Position numbers and translations under genes: made by a program
Assembly (NCBI RefSeq): GCF_004681125.1
Contig: NZ_SIHO01000002.1
Span: 1,114,365 to 1,178,364 of the forward strand
DNA from: Glacieibacterium arshaanense
GTDB taxonomy: Bacteria; Pseudomonadota; Alphaproteobacteria; Sphingomonadales; Sphingomonadaceae
Direction: 5' to 3'
Length of the DNA: 64,000 bases
The notes under the pieces: model-generated
Database searches by the model: none
What the model was told of the DNA's origin: nothing
Seen by the model: the letters and a program-made list of their open reading frames with translations, nothing else
In this document: one piece after another, positions 45,354 through 53,844 of the stretch
How positions within the stretch are numbered: position 1 is the first letter of the stretch
Layout of the letters: the number at the start of each line of letters is the position of its first letter

Positions 45354-45477
45354 AAAATTGCTCTTGCGATTTTTCGCTTGGTTGCAGACTCGCGCTTCGC
45401 CCGGCCGGCGGGGCAGCGGCTATCAAGCCGCTGAACCCGTCCGACGGCACGGGCTTTGCCCGTGCCCCTTCACTTCA
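45354..45477 (+). repeat. Structured intergenic repeat, copy 2
   Basis: About 124 bp in the divergent serC/SDR spacer. It matches the element at 29661-29780 in the same orientation. Hairpin A: AGCGGCT (45415-45421)-ATCA-AGCCGCT. Hairpin B: GGCACGGGC (45446-45454)-TTT-GCCCGTGCC, with a G-C to A-T compensated pair relative to copy 1. The 5' half is AT/TG-rich (CTTGCGATTTTTCGCTTGG at 45363-45381), also conserved. Here it lies between two gene starts, so it is not simply a terminator. Confidence 0.75.
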
Positions 45478-45547
45478 ACTATCCCATTCCAGCCATTCAC
45501 GCCGCCTCAAATCCCGCCTAATCTGTGTCCATCAAGCGGAGGCAGAC

Positions 45548-46345
45548 ATGATCGACTATACCGGCACCACCACGCTCGTCACCGGCGGCGGTTCAGGCAT
45601 CGGCCGCGCCCTGGCGCAGGCGCTGGCAGCACGCGGCGCGCGCGTTATCGTCGCCGATCGCAACGCCGCAGGTGCCGCCGAAACCGCCGCGCTGTGCGGC
45701 AACGGCGCGGTGGCGCTGACCTGCGACCTTGCCGAACCCGATGCCGCAGCGCGACTGGTGGCAGATGCCTATGCAGTGTCGGGGCGCGTCGACCTCATCG
45801 CCTCGAACGCCGGAGTCGGCTTCAACCGGCGGCTGCACAAGGCCGACCTCGACGACGGCGCTGTCGACAAGCTGTTCCAGATCAACCTGTTCGCCGCCGT
45901 TCGACTGGCGCAGGCCTATCTGACCGAACTCGAAGCGCGGGGCCAGCGCGGGCGGTTGCTGATCACCGGCTCCGAAAATTCGCTGTCGGTGCCGGCGGCG
46001 GTCAAGGGCTTCGGCCTCGGGCTCTATGCGGCGACCAAGCACGGCGTGCTCATCCTCGCCGAATGGCTGCGCGACGAGATGGTGGGCGGCAACAAGCCGC
46101 TCGACGTCCACATCCTGCTGCCTGGCGGTGTCTACACGCCGCTGGTCGCAGGCGACCTGCCGCCCGATCCGGCGAAATGGCCCAAGGACATGGCGATGAT
46201 CCTGCCCGAACGCTGCGCCGAACTGGCGCTCGCCGGGCTCGATGCCGGGCTGTTCTACATCCCGACGCACGCGCATCTGGCCGCCGACATGCAGCCGCGC
46301 CACGACGGCGTTGCCGAGGGGGTCAAACGACTCGGGCTGGTGTGA
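45548..46345 (+). CDS. Short-chain dehydrogenase/reductase
   Basis: A 265-residue NAD(P)-dependent SDR oxidoreductase. TGGGSGIGRAL is the cofactor motif, and DLIASNAGVGF is the NAG region. GSENSLS followed by GLYAATKHGV gives the active-site Ser-Tyr-x-x-x-Lys (YAATK). The substrate is unknown. The ATG follows GGAGGCAGAC. It is divergent from serC across the repeat copy and followed by an unrelated ABC operon. Confidence 0.93.
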   Translation: MIDYTGTTTLVTGGGSGIGRALAQALAARGARVIVADRNAAGAAETAALCGNGAVALTCDLAEPDAAARLVADAYAVSGRVDLIASNAGVGFNRRLHKADLDDGAVDKLFQINLFAAVRLAQAYLTELEARGQRGRLLITGSENSLSVPAAVKGFGLGLYAATKHGVLILAEWLRDEMVGGNKPLDVHILLPGGVYTPLVAGDLPPDPAKWPKDMAMILPERCAELALAGLDAGLFYIPTHAHLAADMQPRHDGVAEGVKRLGLV

Positions 46346-46473
46346 ACTGGCACGCCGACGGCAACTACTTGCCGATTTGACGTTGCGCTGTCACAATCAC
46401 CGCAAATGCCGGAAAATGCTGGCTTTGGGGGAGATTCAGGGGTGGGCGCAGGACATTCTGCGACAGCGCGCTG
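46346..46473. other. Intergenic region before the ABC operon
   Basis: 128 bp with no gene. A TTGACG at about 46376-46381 could be a -35 element of the ABC operon promoter, but no convincing -10 follows at 17 bp. Confidence 0.35.
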
Positions 46474-47622
46474 ATGCAGGTGATGACGCGGGCGCAGGTC
46501 CAGTCACGCTGGCAAAAATGGCGCGAAGACTTCGACGTTGCGGCGTTGGTGTTCGGCGCCGTGCTGCGCTTCGACGGCCGCTCGCTATGGTTCAGCATTG
46601 CCGCCTGCGCGATTGCCGCGACCGTCGCCACCTTCCAGTTCGCGGTGTTCACCTCTTTCCTCGCCGCCGGTGCCGCCGGGCCGCGCTTCATCGCGGCGGA
46701 CGCCTGGATTGTCGAACGCGGCATCGAATGTTTCGATTTCCCGACGCCGATTGCCGAAGGCTACCGCGGCGCGCTGCTTGCCGAGCTGCCCGGTGCGCGT
46801 ATCGACCGCATCGTCATCGGCTATGCCGGCTGGCTGTCGCCGACCGGCGGGCGCGGCAATGTCGCGCTGATCGGCGTCGACGATTCCGGCCTGACCCCGC
46901 GTGAGTTCCGCGCCGACCGCTCGGACCTTGGCCGGCTCGATTTGAAAGCGGGCCAGACCGGCGCCAGCATCGGCGGCGTCTCGGTCGAACTGGCGGGCGT
47001 CACGCGCGCGCTCGCGACCTTCCTCGGCGCCCCCTATGCGGTGATGGACTACGAAGCAGCCCATGGCATCCTTGGCTATCCCACCGACAATGCCGCGATG
47101 CTGGCGGTGCATTTCCCAGACGGTGTGCCGCCTGATCTCAATGAGCGGCTGGCGCGCATCGAAGAACGCTTCCCCGAACTCGGTGCCCGCACCGGCGCGC
47201 AATTCGAAGCGAGCAGCTCGGCCTATTGGCAGAACAAGACCGGGGCAGGGGCCGCGATCCTGCTCGCCGCCGCACTCGCCAGCCTGTTGATGGGGCTGCT
47301 GCTGGTCAACAGCGTCGGGCGCTTCGTCCAGCGCCGCCAGTCGGACATCATCTCGATGCTCGGCCACGGCGCCAGCCCGGCGCAGATCCGCGCGGTGCTG
47401 CTGGCGATGGCGGGGTTTCTGGTGGCCGCCAGCCTCGGTGTCGCGCTGCTACTGGTGCCGCTGTTCGTTCAGGTCGCGCACCCGCTACTACCCTGGGTGC
47501 ATTTCAGCTTTGCCGATCTGGTATTCGTCATTGTCGTGTCCGCGCTGTGCCTGATGGCTTCGGTGATCGCTGCCAGCCGCGAATTGGGGAGGTTTCCGGC
47601 CGATGCGATTTTCCGCAGCTAG
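46474..47622 (+). CDS. ABC transporter permease (FtsX-like)
   Basis: A 382-residue permease. Helix 1 is at about 40-62, a periplasmic domain of ~190 residues follows, and three helices lie at about 255-280, 303-330 and 345-370 (AAILLAAALASLLMGLLLVNSVG). This 1+3 helix topology is that of FtsX/MacB-family exporters. A second ATG nine bases in is an alternative start. It overlaps the next gene by 20 bp, and the ATPase follows that one, so three genes make one tripartite system. Confidence 0.88.
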   Translation: MQVMTRAQVQSRWQKWREDFDVAALVFGAVLRFDGRSLWFSIAACAIAATVATFQFAVFTSFLAAGAAGPRFIAADAWIVERGIECFDFPTPIAEGYRGALLAELPGARIDRIVIGYAGWLSPTGGRGNVALIGVDDSGLTPREFRADRSDLGRLDLKAGQTGASIGGVSVELAGVTRALATFLGAPYAVMDYEAAHGILGYPTDNAAMLAVHFPDGVPPDLNERLARIEERFPELGARTGAQFEASSSAYWQNKTGAGAAILLAAALASLLMGLLLVNSVGRFVQRRQSDIISMLGHGASPAQIRAVLLAMAGFLVAASLGVALLLVPLFVQVAHPLLPWVHFSFADLVFVIVVSALCLMASVIAASRELGRFPADAIFRS

Positions 47623-48592
47623 CGCCGCCATGTTGACGCTGCTGGCGCTCGCCGGCTGTTCGCGCGACCCCGTCGGCGACCGGCCCGACTATGTCGCGAC
47701 CGCGTCGGGCCGGCTCGATGCCCGCGTCGAAGCACGCTTTCTCGCTGCCGAGCGCGACGGCCGTATCGAGGCGCTGCTGGTGCGCCCCGGCGCCAAGGTC
47801 GCGGCCGGCCAGCCGTTGCTGACCATCAGCTGCGGCGATGTCGCGGCACAGGCCGACGCCGCGCGCGCCCAGGCCCGCGCCAGCGACGCCGATGCCCGGC
47901 TGTCCGACGAGGGCCCGCGCCGCGAAGCTGTCGAGGCAGGCGCTGCCCGCGCCGCCGAAGCCGCCACGCGCCGCGCCGACGCCGCGGACGAACTGCGCCG
48001 CGCCGAGGGCATGCAGGCCAGCGGCTATGTCTCGGTCCGCCGGCTGACGCAGTTGCGCGCCAACCTTGCCGAAGCGACCGCAAAGGCCAGCGCCGCCGAC
48101 GCCGACTACGCCGCACTCAAGGCCGGCTCGCGCGTCGAAGAACGCGCCGCCGCGCGCGCCCGCGCCGATGCCGCGACGGCAAGTGCCAACGCGCTCGATG
48201 CGACGTTCAAGAAATGCACATTGCGCTCGCCGATCGACGGCAGCGTGCTCAAGGTGCTGCGCCGCGAGGGCGAATTTTCGGGCGCCTCGACCGGCACGCC
48301 GCTGGTGGTGGTCGGCGACCTCACCAACATGATCGTCCGCACCGAGCTCATCGACCGCGACGCCGCGCGCGTCTCGGTCGGGCAAAAGGCCGACGTCTGG
48401 CTCGACGGCGACAAGCAGCGCTGGCACGGCCACGTCATCGAAGCCGCCAGCCTGATGGGACGGCGCACGTCGCGTTCGCTCGACCCGACCGACCGCTTCG
48501 ACCGCGATGTCCGCGAAGTGCTGGTGGCGTTCGACGGGCCGGCACCGCCGGCACTGGTCGGCCTGCGCGTCAATGTCGGGTTTCTGAAATGA
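47603..48592 (+). CDS. Lipoprotein efflux adaptor (HlyD/MFP-like)
   Basis: A 329-residue membrane-fusion-type adaptor. The lipobox LALAGC places Cys19 at the mature N-terminus, so it is anchored to a membrane as a lipoprotein. The barrel-sandwich half-motif EALLVRPGAKVAAGQPLL is at about 55-75. A long Ala/Arg-rich coiled coil (75-185) follows, then KKCTLRSPIDGSVLKVLRREGEF in two parts. It links the inner-membrane permease to an outer channel; no TolC gene is adjacent. Overlaps the permease by 20 bp and the ATPase by 4 bp. Confidence 0.9.
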   Translation: MRFSAASAAMLTLLALAGCSRDPVGDRPDYVATASGRLDARVEARFLAAERDGRIEALLVRPGAKVAAGQPLLTISCGDVAAQADAARAQARASDADARLSDEGPRREAVEAGAARAAEAATRRADAADELRRAEGMQASGYVSVRRLTQLRANLAEATAKASAADADYAALKAGSRVEERAAARARADAATASANALDATFKKCTLRSPIDGSVLKVLRREGEFSGASTGTPLVVVGDLTNMIVRTELIDRDAARVSVGQKADVWLDGDKQRWHGHVIEAASLMGRRTSRSLDPTDRFDRDVREVLVAFDGPAPPALVGLRVNVGFLK

Positions 48593-49296
48593 GCCTGTTG
48601 TCGCTCGACGCGGTTGACTATCACCTGTCCGAAGGCGGGCATGAGCGCACGTTGATTTCGGAGCTGAGCCTGGTCTTTGCCCCGGGCAGCTTCGCCTGCC
48701 TGACCGGCCCCAGCGGCTGCGGCAAGACCACCATCCTGTCGCTGCTCGCCAGCGTCTGCGTGCCGCACGGCGGCCAGATCGTCCACAACGGCATTTCGGT
48801 TTCGAAGCTCGACGAAGACGCGCGCCGCGACTGGCGCCGCAGCGAAGTCGGCATGGTCTTCCAGACCTGCCGGCTGATCGATGTGCTGACGGTTTCCGAA
48901 CATATGGCGCTGGTGGCGCGCCTGCGCGGCCAGCCCGGCGCCGCCGCCGAGGGCGAGGCGCTGGCGCGCGGTCTCGGGCTGGAAGACTTGATGAACGCCC
49001 GGCCCGGGCAATTGTCAGGTGGCGAGAAGCAGCGCGCCGCACTGGCGCAGGCGATGGCGCACCGGCCGCGCATCCTGCTGGCCGACGAACCGACGGCGGC
49101 GCTCGATCATGCCAATTCGAAGCTGGTCGCCAAGCGGCTCGGCAAATATGCGCGCGACAACAACGCCATCGTCGTCGCGGTCAGTCATGACCAGATCATG
49201 ATCGACGCGGCCGATGATGTCTTCGAAATCGACAAGCCCGCCTGGCCTTGCGGCTCAAGCGTGAAGATCATGCACCATATTCACGACGACGACTGA
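48589..49296 (+). CDS. ABC transporter ATP-binding protein (MacB/LolD-like)
   Basis: A 235-residue nucleotide-binding domain. Walker A is GPSGCGKTT, the signature is LSGGEKQRAAL, Walker B ILLADEP and the H-loop AVSHDQ. The size and the FtsX-type permease match MacB/LolD exporters. The start ATG overlaps the adaptor stop (ATGA). The substrate is unknown; such systems export peptides, lipoproteins or siderophores. A CT-rich hairpin follows the stop. Confidence 0.93.
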   Translation: MSLLSLDAVDYHLSEGGHERTLISELSLVFAPGSFACLTGPSGCGKTTILSLLASVCVPHGGQIVHNGISVSKLDEDARRDWRRSEVGMVFQTCRLIDVLTVSEHMALVARLRGQPGAAAEGEALARGLGLEDLMNARPGQLSGGEKQRAALAQAMAHRPRILLADEPTAALDHANSKLVAKRLGKYARDNNAIVVAVSHDQIMIDAADDVFEIDKPAWPCGSSVKIMHHIHDDD

Positions 49297-49302
49297 CTTC
49301 AT

Positions 49303-49324
49303 CCCCTCCCGTTGCCGGGAGGGG
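49303..49324. terminator. CT-rich hairpin between convergent genes
   Basis: CCCCTCCCG (49303-49311)-TTGC-CGGGAGGGG (49316-49324), a perfect 9-bp stem between the ABC ATPase stop and the moxR 3' end, usable in both directions. The stem is identical to that at 44048. Confidence 0.55.
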
Positions 49325-49334
49325 AAAGGAAAGC

Positions 49335-50180
49335 TCAACCGCCCTGGCGGCGGTTCATGAATGCCAGCCGCTCGAACAGCATGACGTCCTGCTCGTTCTT
49401 GAGCAGTGCGCCGTGCAGCGGCGGGATCAGGCTCTTGGTGTCGCGGTTGCGCAGCACTTCCAAGGGCAGGTCTTCGTGCATCAGCAGCTTGAGCCAGTCG
49501 AGCAGTTCGCTCGTCGAAGGCTTCTTCTTCATGCCCGGCACTTCGCGGATGTCGAAGAAGATGTTCATCGCTTCGGCGACGAGGTTCTTCTGGATGTCGG
49601 GGAAGTGGACGCGGATGATGCTTTCCATCGTCTCGCGGTCGGGGAATTTGATATAGTGGAAGAAGCAGCGACGCAGGAACGCGTCGGGCAATTCCTTTTC
49701 ATTGTTCGACGTGATGATGACGATCGGGCGCTGTGCGGCCTTCACGCGCTCGCCGGTTTCGTAAACGTCGAATTCCATGCGGTCGAGCTCGGTGAGCAGA
49801 TCGTTAGGGAACTCGATGTCGGCCTTGTCGATTTCATCGATCAGCAGCACCGGCAGCTTGTCGGACACAAAGGCTTCCCACATCTTGCCCTTGCGGATGT
49901 AGTTCGAAATGTCGTGGACGCGCGGATCGCCGAGCTGGCTGTCGCGCAGCCGGTTGATGGCGTCATATTCGTACAGGCCCTGCTGCGCCTTGGTCGTCGA
50001 CTTCACGTTCCATTCGATGATCGGCATGTCGAACGCCTTGGCGATTTCATGCGCCAGAACGGTCTTGCCGGTGCCGGGCTCGCCCTTGACGAGCAGCGGG
50101 CGGCGCAGCGTTGCGGCAGCGTTGACGGCTACTTTCAGATCATCGGTGGCGACATAGCCGCTGGTGCCGGTAAAGCGCAT
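49335..50180 (-). CDS. MoxR-family AAA+ ATPase
   Basis: A 281-residue AAA+ chaperone-like ATPase. Walker A is GEPGTGKT near residue 38. Walker B is VLLIDEIDKAD around 110-120, with sensor TSNNEKELPDAFLRRCFF. It lacks a VWA partner next door, although MoxR-VWA pairs are common. It assists assembly or activation of metal/cofactor enzymes or envelope processes in other bacteria. The ATG at 50180 begins the standard RFTGTSGYVAT N-terminus; an upstream extension of 21 codons is unlikely. Confidence 0.93.
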   Translation of the reverse strand: MRFTGTSGYVATDDLKVAVNAAATLRRPLLVKGEPGTGKTVLAHEIAKAFDMPIIEWNVKSTTKAQQGLYEYDAINRLRDSQLGDPRVHDISNYIRKGKMWEAFVSDKLPVLLIDEIDKADIEFPNDLLTELDRMEFDVYETGERVKAAQRPIVIITSNNEKELPDAFLRRCFFHYIKFPDRETMESIIRVHFPDIQKNLVAEAMNIFFDIREVPGMKKKPSTSELLDWLKLLMHEDLPLEVLRNRDTKSLIPPLHGALLKNEQDVMLFERLAFMNRRQGG

Positions 50181-50253
50181 GGAATCTTGCCTCGAATGGT
50201 TCACGTTCACGTCAACGCTAGAGCGCAATTGCGCGCGGGGCAAGGGGGGTGCG

Positions 50254-50952
50254 TCAGAACCTGATTGTCATGCCCAGCGTCACGGATGACGGCGTGAAGC
50301 TGTCGATATAGCGCCCGGCAAGCAGTTCGATATCGACGCTGCCGCCACCCGGCGTCCAGCGCACACCGGCTTGCAGCCCGGCTTTGCCGATGGTGCGGGT
50401 GAAGCCTTCGGCCATCAGCATCAGGTTCGGCAATGCCATAACCTCGATCTGGCCGCCAAAGAATCCGGCGTAGGTGTCGTCGGCGCGCAGCCATTGCAGC
50501 CCGGCGTTGACGTTCAGCCGGATGGTGGCCGACGCCGGGATGGTCACTGGCACAATCAGCGAGGCAAAGTCGATTGTGCCGCTATCGAGGCCAATTGCGA
50601 CGCTGGGGCTCAATGCAATGCCCAGCCCGGTGCTTTCATCGCGCAATTTGAACTTGGGCGAGAGGCCGATGCCGGTGAGCGATGTGCCGCCCTGCCAGCC
50701 GGTGACGACATAGCCGCTAAGCTCAACATTTGGCAGCGATGCAGGCGTGCAGCCGGGGGTGATCTGGACCGAGCCGCTGTCGCTGCCGAAGCGGTTGTAC
50801 CAGCTGTCGACATAGCAGCTGCCCGGTGCGGCGACTGCGGAGTCATCGACGATATGCGCGTTGCCGGCGGCACGCAGCGGTTGCGCTGTCGCTGCCAAAG
50901 CGCACCAGGCAATTGCCGCCAACCGCAATGTCTGACCGGAAGTCGTGGCCAT
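50254..50952 (-). CDS. Secreted beta-rich outer-membrane-type protein
   Basis: A 232-residue protein with a signal peptide (LRLAAIAWCALAATAQPLRA). The rest alternates aromatic/hydrophobic and polar residues in short strands and ends with ...TLGMTIRF, the C-terminal Phe seen in outer-membrane barrel proteins. Two Cys form a possible disulphide in the N-terminal part. No specific family was recognised. The ATG at 50952 is preferred to a GC-rich 15-codon extension. Confidence 0.7.
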   Translation of the reverse strand: MATTSGQTLRLAAIAWCALAATAQPLRAAGNAHIVDDSAVAAPGSCYVDSWYNRFGSDSGSVQITPGCTPASLPNVELSGYVVTGWQGGTSLTGIGLSPKFKLRDESTGLGIALSPSVAIGLDSGTIDFASLIVPVTIPASATIRLNVNAGLQWLRADDTYAGFFGGQIEVMALPNLMLMAEGFTRTIGKAGLQAGVRWTPGGGSVDIELLAGRYIDSFTPSSVTLGMTIRF

Positions 50953-51047
50953 TGCCCTGCAAACCTCGCCAACCGCATTAAGGCCATGGCAGGGCAATAC
51001 TGCAGAATTGGTTACACTTCCATTACAATGATACTGCGTCCGGTGGA

Positions 51048-51716
51048 TCAGCCGTCGTAGCTGTAGGCGACCTCGTTGCGCACGGTGCCGCTTTCACCCG
51101 GCCGGCTGCCCGCATATTCCTGCACCGAGCGCACGACTACCGGACGCCCTGACTTGCCGAGCGTATAGTCGTTGACGATGTCGAAGCGGTCGATCTTGGC
51201 GACGACCATCAGCCGGAACGGTTCGCGCGCCGAAAGCCGCAGCTGCTTGACATAGGTCGTCGGCCCGGCGGTCGCGACAATCGCCTCGCCGCCGAACTTG
51301 TCCGAACGGTCGCCGGCCATGTCGACGCTGCCCGATGGCAGCTTGGCAATCTTGAGCACGGTGTTGCCCTGCGCATCGGTGCTGCGCGAGGCGGGTGCAT
51401 TGAGGAATCCGGCGAGGCGGTAATAGCCCGGCACCGGGCGGCCGGCGGCTTCCTTGCGGAACTTGGCGGCTTCGTCGGCGCTCGGCGGCTTGCCGTCGAC
51501 CGACACCAGCGTCCACTGCTTGCCGTCCCAGCGGTCAACGCGCACCGACTTTTCGGTCTTGCCGCCGCCGCTTTGCGTCATCGTGACGTTCCGCGTGAAG
51601 CTCAGCGTTGACGGCGGGAACAGCTTGGCATCGGCAATCAGCTTCGATTGCAGCGGGTCGGCCGCCGGAGCGGCAGCAACAAGCGCCAGCGCGGCGGCAG
51701 CGAGCAAGATTTTCAT
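51048..51716 (-). CDS. Secreted conserved hypothetical protein
   Basis: A 222-residue protein with signal peptide (ILLAAAALALVAAAPAA). Notable segments are SVRVDRWDGKQWTLVSVDGKPPS and YVKQLRLSAREPFRLMVVAKI, consistent with a periplasmic beta-rich fold. The family is not recognised. It lies between rpoD and the barrel protein, same strand, with gaps of 59 and 95 bp. Two Asp/Tyr-rich short motifs near the end (NDYTLGKSGRPVVVRS) are well formed. Confidence 0.7.
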   Translation of the reverse strand: MKILLAAAALALVAAAPAADPLQSKLIADAKLFPPSTLSFTRNVTMTQSGGGKTEKSVRVDRWDGKQWTLVSVDGKPPSADEAAKFRKEAAGRPVPGYYRLAGFLNAPASRSTDAQGNTVLKIAKLPSGSVDMAGDRSDKFGGEAIVATAGPTTYVKQLRLSAREPFRLMVVAKIDRFDIVNDYTLGKSGRPVVVRSVQEYAGSRPGESGTVRNEVAYSYDG

Positions 51717-51775
51717 GTCCACTGTCCTACCGTGCTAATACTGAACCTGCGCTGCGGCAGTCTGACGCAGCCGCC

Positions 51776-53803
51776 CTAGACGTCGAGGAACGACCGCATC
51801 TTGCGGCTGCGCGACGGGTGCTTGAGCTTGCGCAGTGCCTTCGCCTCGATCTGCCGGATGCGTTCGCGCGTCACGCTGAACTGCTGGCCGACTTCCTCGA
51901 GCGTGTGATCGGTGTTCATGCCGATGCCGAAGCGCATGCGCAGCACGCGTTCCTCGCGCGGGGTCAGCGACGCCAGCACGCGCGTCACGGTTTCCTTGAG
52001 GTTGGCGTGGATGGCCGCGTCGACCGGGATGACGGCGTTCTTGTCCTCGATGAAATCGCCGAGGTGGCTGTCTTCCTCGTCGCCGATCGGCGTTTCGAGG
52101 CTGATCGGTTCCTTGGCGATCTTCATCACCTTGCGGACCTTTTCGAGCGGCATCGACAGCCGTTCGGCAAGCTCCTCCGGCGTCGGCTCGCGGCCGATTT
52201 CGTGGAGGATCTGGCGGCTGGTGCGCACCAGCTTGTTGATCGTTTCGATCATGTGCACCGGAATACGGATGGTGCGCGCCTGGTCGGCGATGCTGCGGGT
52301 GATCGCCTGGCGGATCCACCACGTCGCATAGGTGCTGAACTTGTAGCCGCGGCGGTATTCGAACTTGTCGACCGCCTTCATCAGGCCGATGTTGCCTTCC
52401 TGAATGAGATCAAGGAATTGCAGGCCGCGGTTGGTGTATTTCTTGGCAATCGAGATGACCAGCCGCAGGTTCGCCTCGACCATTTCCTTCTTGGCGATGC
52501 GGGCTTCGCGTTCGCCCTTCTGGACCATGTTGGTGATGCGGCGGAACTCGCCGAGGTCAACGCCGGTCGATTGCGCAATGTCGGCGATTTCGACGCGGAT
52601 GCGTTCGACGGCCTGGGCCTCGGCAGCGGCAAAGGCAGCGAACTTCTTGTCGATGCCGGCGACGCGCTCGAGCCAGCCGTCATCGAGCTCGTGGCCCATA
52701 TATTCGTCGAGGAAGGTCTTGCGGTTGATCTTGTGGCGTTCGGCGTGGCGGAGCATCTGGCCGCCGAGCGCCAGCAAGCGCCGGTTGTAGCTGTAGAGCT
52801 GGTCGACCAGGAACTCGATCTTGTTGTTGTTGAAGTGGACGCTCTGGACGTTCGCCGTCAGCTCCTCGCGTAGCTTCTGGTAGCGGCGTTCGTCGGCGGC
52901 ACCGAAGTCGGCGTTGGCATGCAGCGCGGTCAGGCGGCTTTCCTGCAGCTTGGCGAACTTCTTGTAGGTCGCGGTGATCAGCGCGAACTTGGCGATGGCG
53001 TCGGGCTTGAGCAATTCCTCCATCGCGGCGAGCGACAGCGTGTTGTCTTCTTCTTCGTCGTCGACAGGGCCGGTGCGCGGCGCCGCGGCTTCCTCATCGT
53101 CATCGGCGGACGCGACTGGCGCTTCGTCGGTGTCGGCTTCGTCCTTGAAGGTGACGGCGGGCAGGTCGGAGGCGGGCTCTTCGCCGTCCTCGCCGGGCTC
53201 ACCGATCGTCGGCTTGGCGAGCATCGCGTCGAGGTCGAGGATTTCGCGCAACTGCATGCGGCCGTCGTTCAGCGCGTCCGACCAGTCGATCATCGCGGTG
53301 AACGTCATCGGGCTTTCGCACAGGCCGGCGATCATCGTGTTGCGGCCGGCTTCGATGCGCTTGGCAATGGCGATTTCGCCTTCGCGGCTGAGCAGCTCGA
53401 CGGCGCCCATTTCGCGCAGATACATGCGCACCGGGTCATCGGTGCGGTCGAGCGGCGCGGCCTTGACGGCGGGCATCGCGGTGGCAGTGAGCGGTTCGCC
53501 TTCTTCGGCTTCGACGGGTTCGTCGTCGTCATCGGCCGCCGCTTCGGCGCCTTCTTCGGCGGGCTCGTCGTTCTCGATGAGGTTGATGCCCATTTCGCTG
53601 AGCGCCGACATCATGTCTTCGATCTGCTCGGACGACATCTGGTCCTGCGGCAGCGCCTCGTTGAGCTCGTCATAAGTGATGTAGCCGCGCTTTTTGGCGC
53701 GGGCGATCAGCTTCTTGATCGAACCTTCGTTGAGGTCGAGCAGCGGCGCGCTATCCACTTCGGTCTTGGTGTCGCTGGTCGCCACTGCCGGTGCTTTTGC
53801 CAT
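51776..53803 (-). CDS. rpoD: RNA polymerase sigma-70 (RpoD)
   Basis: A 675-residue housekeeping sigma factor. Region 1.1 is at about 20-85 and the acidic, Glu/Asp-rich non-conserved region at about 180-260. Region 2.4/3 begins near [20 protein letters not shown], the classic -10 recognition helix. Region 4.2 has [27 protein letters not shown] in two parts for -35 recognition. The size is typical for sphingomonads. It follows dnaG by 41 bp on the same strand, the normal macromolecular-synthesis operon order. Confidence 0.98.
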   Translation of the reverse strand: MAKAPAVATSDTKTEVDSAPLLDLNEGSIKKLIARAKKRGYITYDELNEALPQDQMSSEQIEDMMSALSEMGINLIENDEPAEEGAEAAADDDDEPVEAEEGEPLTATAMPAVKAAPLDRTDDPVRMYLREMGAVELLSREGEIAIAKRIEAGRNTMIAGLCESPMTFTAMIDWSDALNDGRMQLREILDLDAMLAKPTIGEPGEDGEEPASDLPAVTFKDEADTDEAPVASADDDEEAAAPRTGPVDDEEEDNTLSLAAMEELLKPDAIAKFALITATYKKFAKLQESRLTALHANADFGAADERRYQKLREELTANVQSVHFNNNKIEFLVDQLYSYNRRLLALGGQMLRHAERHKINRKTFLDEYMGHELDDGWLERVAGIDKKFAAFAAAEAQAVERIRVEIADIAQSTGVDLGEFRRITNMVQKGEREARIAKKEMVEANLRLVISIAKKYTNRGLQFLDLIQEGNIGLMKAVDKFEYRRGYKFSTYATWWIRQAITRSIADQARTIRIPVHMIETINKLVRTSRQILHEIGREPTPEELAERLSMPLEKVRKVMKIAKEPISLETPIGDEEDSHLGDFIEDKNAVIPVDAAIHANLKETVTRVLASLTPREERVLRMRFGIGMNTDHTLEEVGQQFSVTRERIRQIEAKALRKLKHPSRSRKMRSFLDV

Positions 53804-53844
53804 TCGTCGGTCCGTTCTCTACTCTGCGGCTGGTTGAGCCGCTG

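Noticed and set aside
51608..52873. 421-codon plus-strand frame antisense to rpoD
   Set aside because: Shadow of rpoD and of the preceding secreted gene; Arg/Leu/Asp-rich with no recognisable domain.
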